This document shows, one piece after another, positions 5,735-6,434 of a DNA stretch of 6,434 nucleotides. The translations under genes and the position numbers were made by a program. The notes beneath the pieces are model-generated. The model saw nothing but the letters and a program-made list of their open reading frames with translations, did no database searches and was not told the origin of the DNA. Each line of letters opens with the position of its first letter. Position 1 is the stretch's first letter. This DNA is from an uncultured Clostridia bacterium. GTDB lineage: Bacteria > Bacillota > Clostridia > Oscillospirales > Ruminococcaceae. The stretch covers positions 1 through 6,434 of the forward strand of contig CANQKG010000083.1 in assembly GCA_947624425.1 (NCBI GenBank), given 5' to 3'.

Positions 5735-6434
5735 TTGATAAAAAATCACAGCATGATGTATCAGGAGATTTTGGAACAGCCGCAGGCGATTGCGCGCTGT
5801 ATCGGCTATAATGAAGAAACACTGGAACAGCTTGCAAAACAGATCCGGAGCCTTGAGCCGGTCAATGTGATCATCGCGGCAAGAGGAACATCCGATCATG
5901 TGGCGCATTTTGCAAAATATCTGTTCGAGCTGTATTGCCATATTCCGGTCAGTCTGGCGGTGCCGTCGGTATTCACGGCGTATGAGGGGAACGTGAGGAT
6001 GGATCACAGTCTGGTGATCGGCATCTCCCAATCCGGCATGACCGCCGATGTGCTGAAGGTCATCCGCGCCGCCCGTTCGCAGGGAGCGCTGGTGGTGGGG
6101 ATCACCAATCAGGCGGATTCGATCCTTGCCAAGCAGTGCCAGTTTCATCTCTACTGCAACGCATTGGAGGAGAAAACCGGGCGCGCCACCAAAAGCTTTC
6201 TCACCCAGCTATTTCTGATCGTCCAGCTGGTACAGCGGGTCTCGGAAAGCAGCTTGCTGAAAGAGGGACTGCAATATCTGGGCGAGGTGATGCACGCGGC
6301 GTTTGCCCTGGAGGACGAGATTGACCGGCTTGCCGTGCGGTACCGGTTCATGGAGGAATGCTTTGTCCTCTCCCGCGGCGTGACCTATCCGATCGGGATG
6401 GAGGCGGCGCTCAAATTGCAGGAGGCCGCACGGG
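5735..6434 (+). CDS. SIS-domain sugar-phosphate protein (GlmS isomerase-domain-like / NagB-II type), partial at the right edge
   Basis: The first 233 codons are present and the gene runs off the window. The protein resembles the two-SIS-domain isomerase half of GlmS without its glutaminase domain. This fits glucosamine-6-phosphate deaminases of the NagB-II/GlmD type or related AgaS/FrlB-like enzymes acting on amino-sugar phosphates. The first SIS domain shows ARGTSDH (49-55) and the sugar-phosphate loop SQSGMTAD (98-105). The second begins with LSRGVTYPIG and carries E223-AALK227-LQE230, which lines up with E481, K485 and E488 of E. coli GlmS. The start is uncertain. TTG 5735 is nine bases after GGGAGG. 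ATG 5753 or 5756 has no Shine-Dalgarno. The well-spaced ATG at 5731 is in another frame, separated by an A6 run. The exact substrate cannot be told from this part. Confidence 0.85.
   Translation, partial: MIKNHSMMYQEILEQPQAIARCIGYNEETLEQLAKQIRSLEPVNVIIAARGTSDHVAHFAKYLFELYCHIPVSLAVPSVFTAYEGNVRMDHSLVIGISQSGMTADVLKVIRAARSQGALVVGITNQADSILAKQCQFHLYCNALEEKTGRATKSFLTQLFLIVQLVQRVSESSLLKEGLQYLGEVMHAAFALEDEIDRLAVRYRFMEECFVLSRGVTYPIGMEAALKLQEAAR

Noticed and set aside
1..6434. CRISPR array, tRNA, rRNA, transposase or integrase
   Set aside because: No regularly spaced repeats, tRNA-like cloverleaf or recombinase motifs were found when reading through both strands.

Overview
The window looks like a Gram-positive Clostridia-type chromosome (Firmicutes/Bacillota, gut Oscillospiraceae-like). 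The signs are strong AGGAGG-type ribosome sites, sigma-A promoters with 17-bp spacers (two of the three with a TGn extended -10), a LexA of the Bacillus/Clostridium type, and a GAAC-N4-GTTC-like SOS box. Base composition is moderate, near 50% G+C by eye. No phylogenetic test could be run.

Layout. Bases 1-134 are unresolved: several frames stay open to the left edge and none is convincing. From about 135 to 4619 there is one tight plus-strand operon. It begins with a sigma-A promoter carrying a 20-bp-spaced direct repeat over its -35 box. Four genes follow: a small Xre-type HTH regulator; a 788-residue M48-type zinc metalloprotease fused to a large uncharacterised C-terminal region; a TerB-like acidic helical protein; and a glycine/alanine-rich membrane protein. 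Gaps between the genes are 2, 15 and 11 bases, each gene has its own Shine-Dalgarno, and a hairpin terminator with T-tracts on both sides (4753-4808) closes the operon.

lexA lies on the minus strand (4859-5440), convergent with the operon and sharing that terminator. Its promoter and a degenerate SOS box at the predicted transcription start indicate self-repression. Divergent from lexA, and cut by the right edge, is a gene for a SIS-domain sugar-phosphate protein related to the isomerase half of GlmS. It has its own promoter and an upstream palindrome, and its 5' end is odd: the best Shine-Dalgarno and ATG lie one frame away from the conserved coding frame.

The most interesting part is the four-gene operon. 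A self-regulated transcript encodes a protease, a TerB-like possible metal or signal module and a glycine-zipper membrane protein. This suggests a membrane-linked stress or defence system. The gene identities and operon structure can be seen in the sequence; the joint function is inference.
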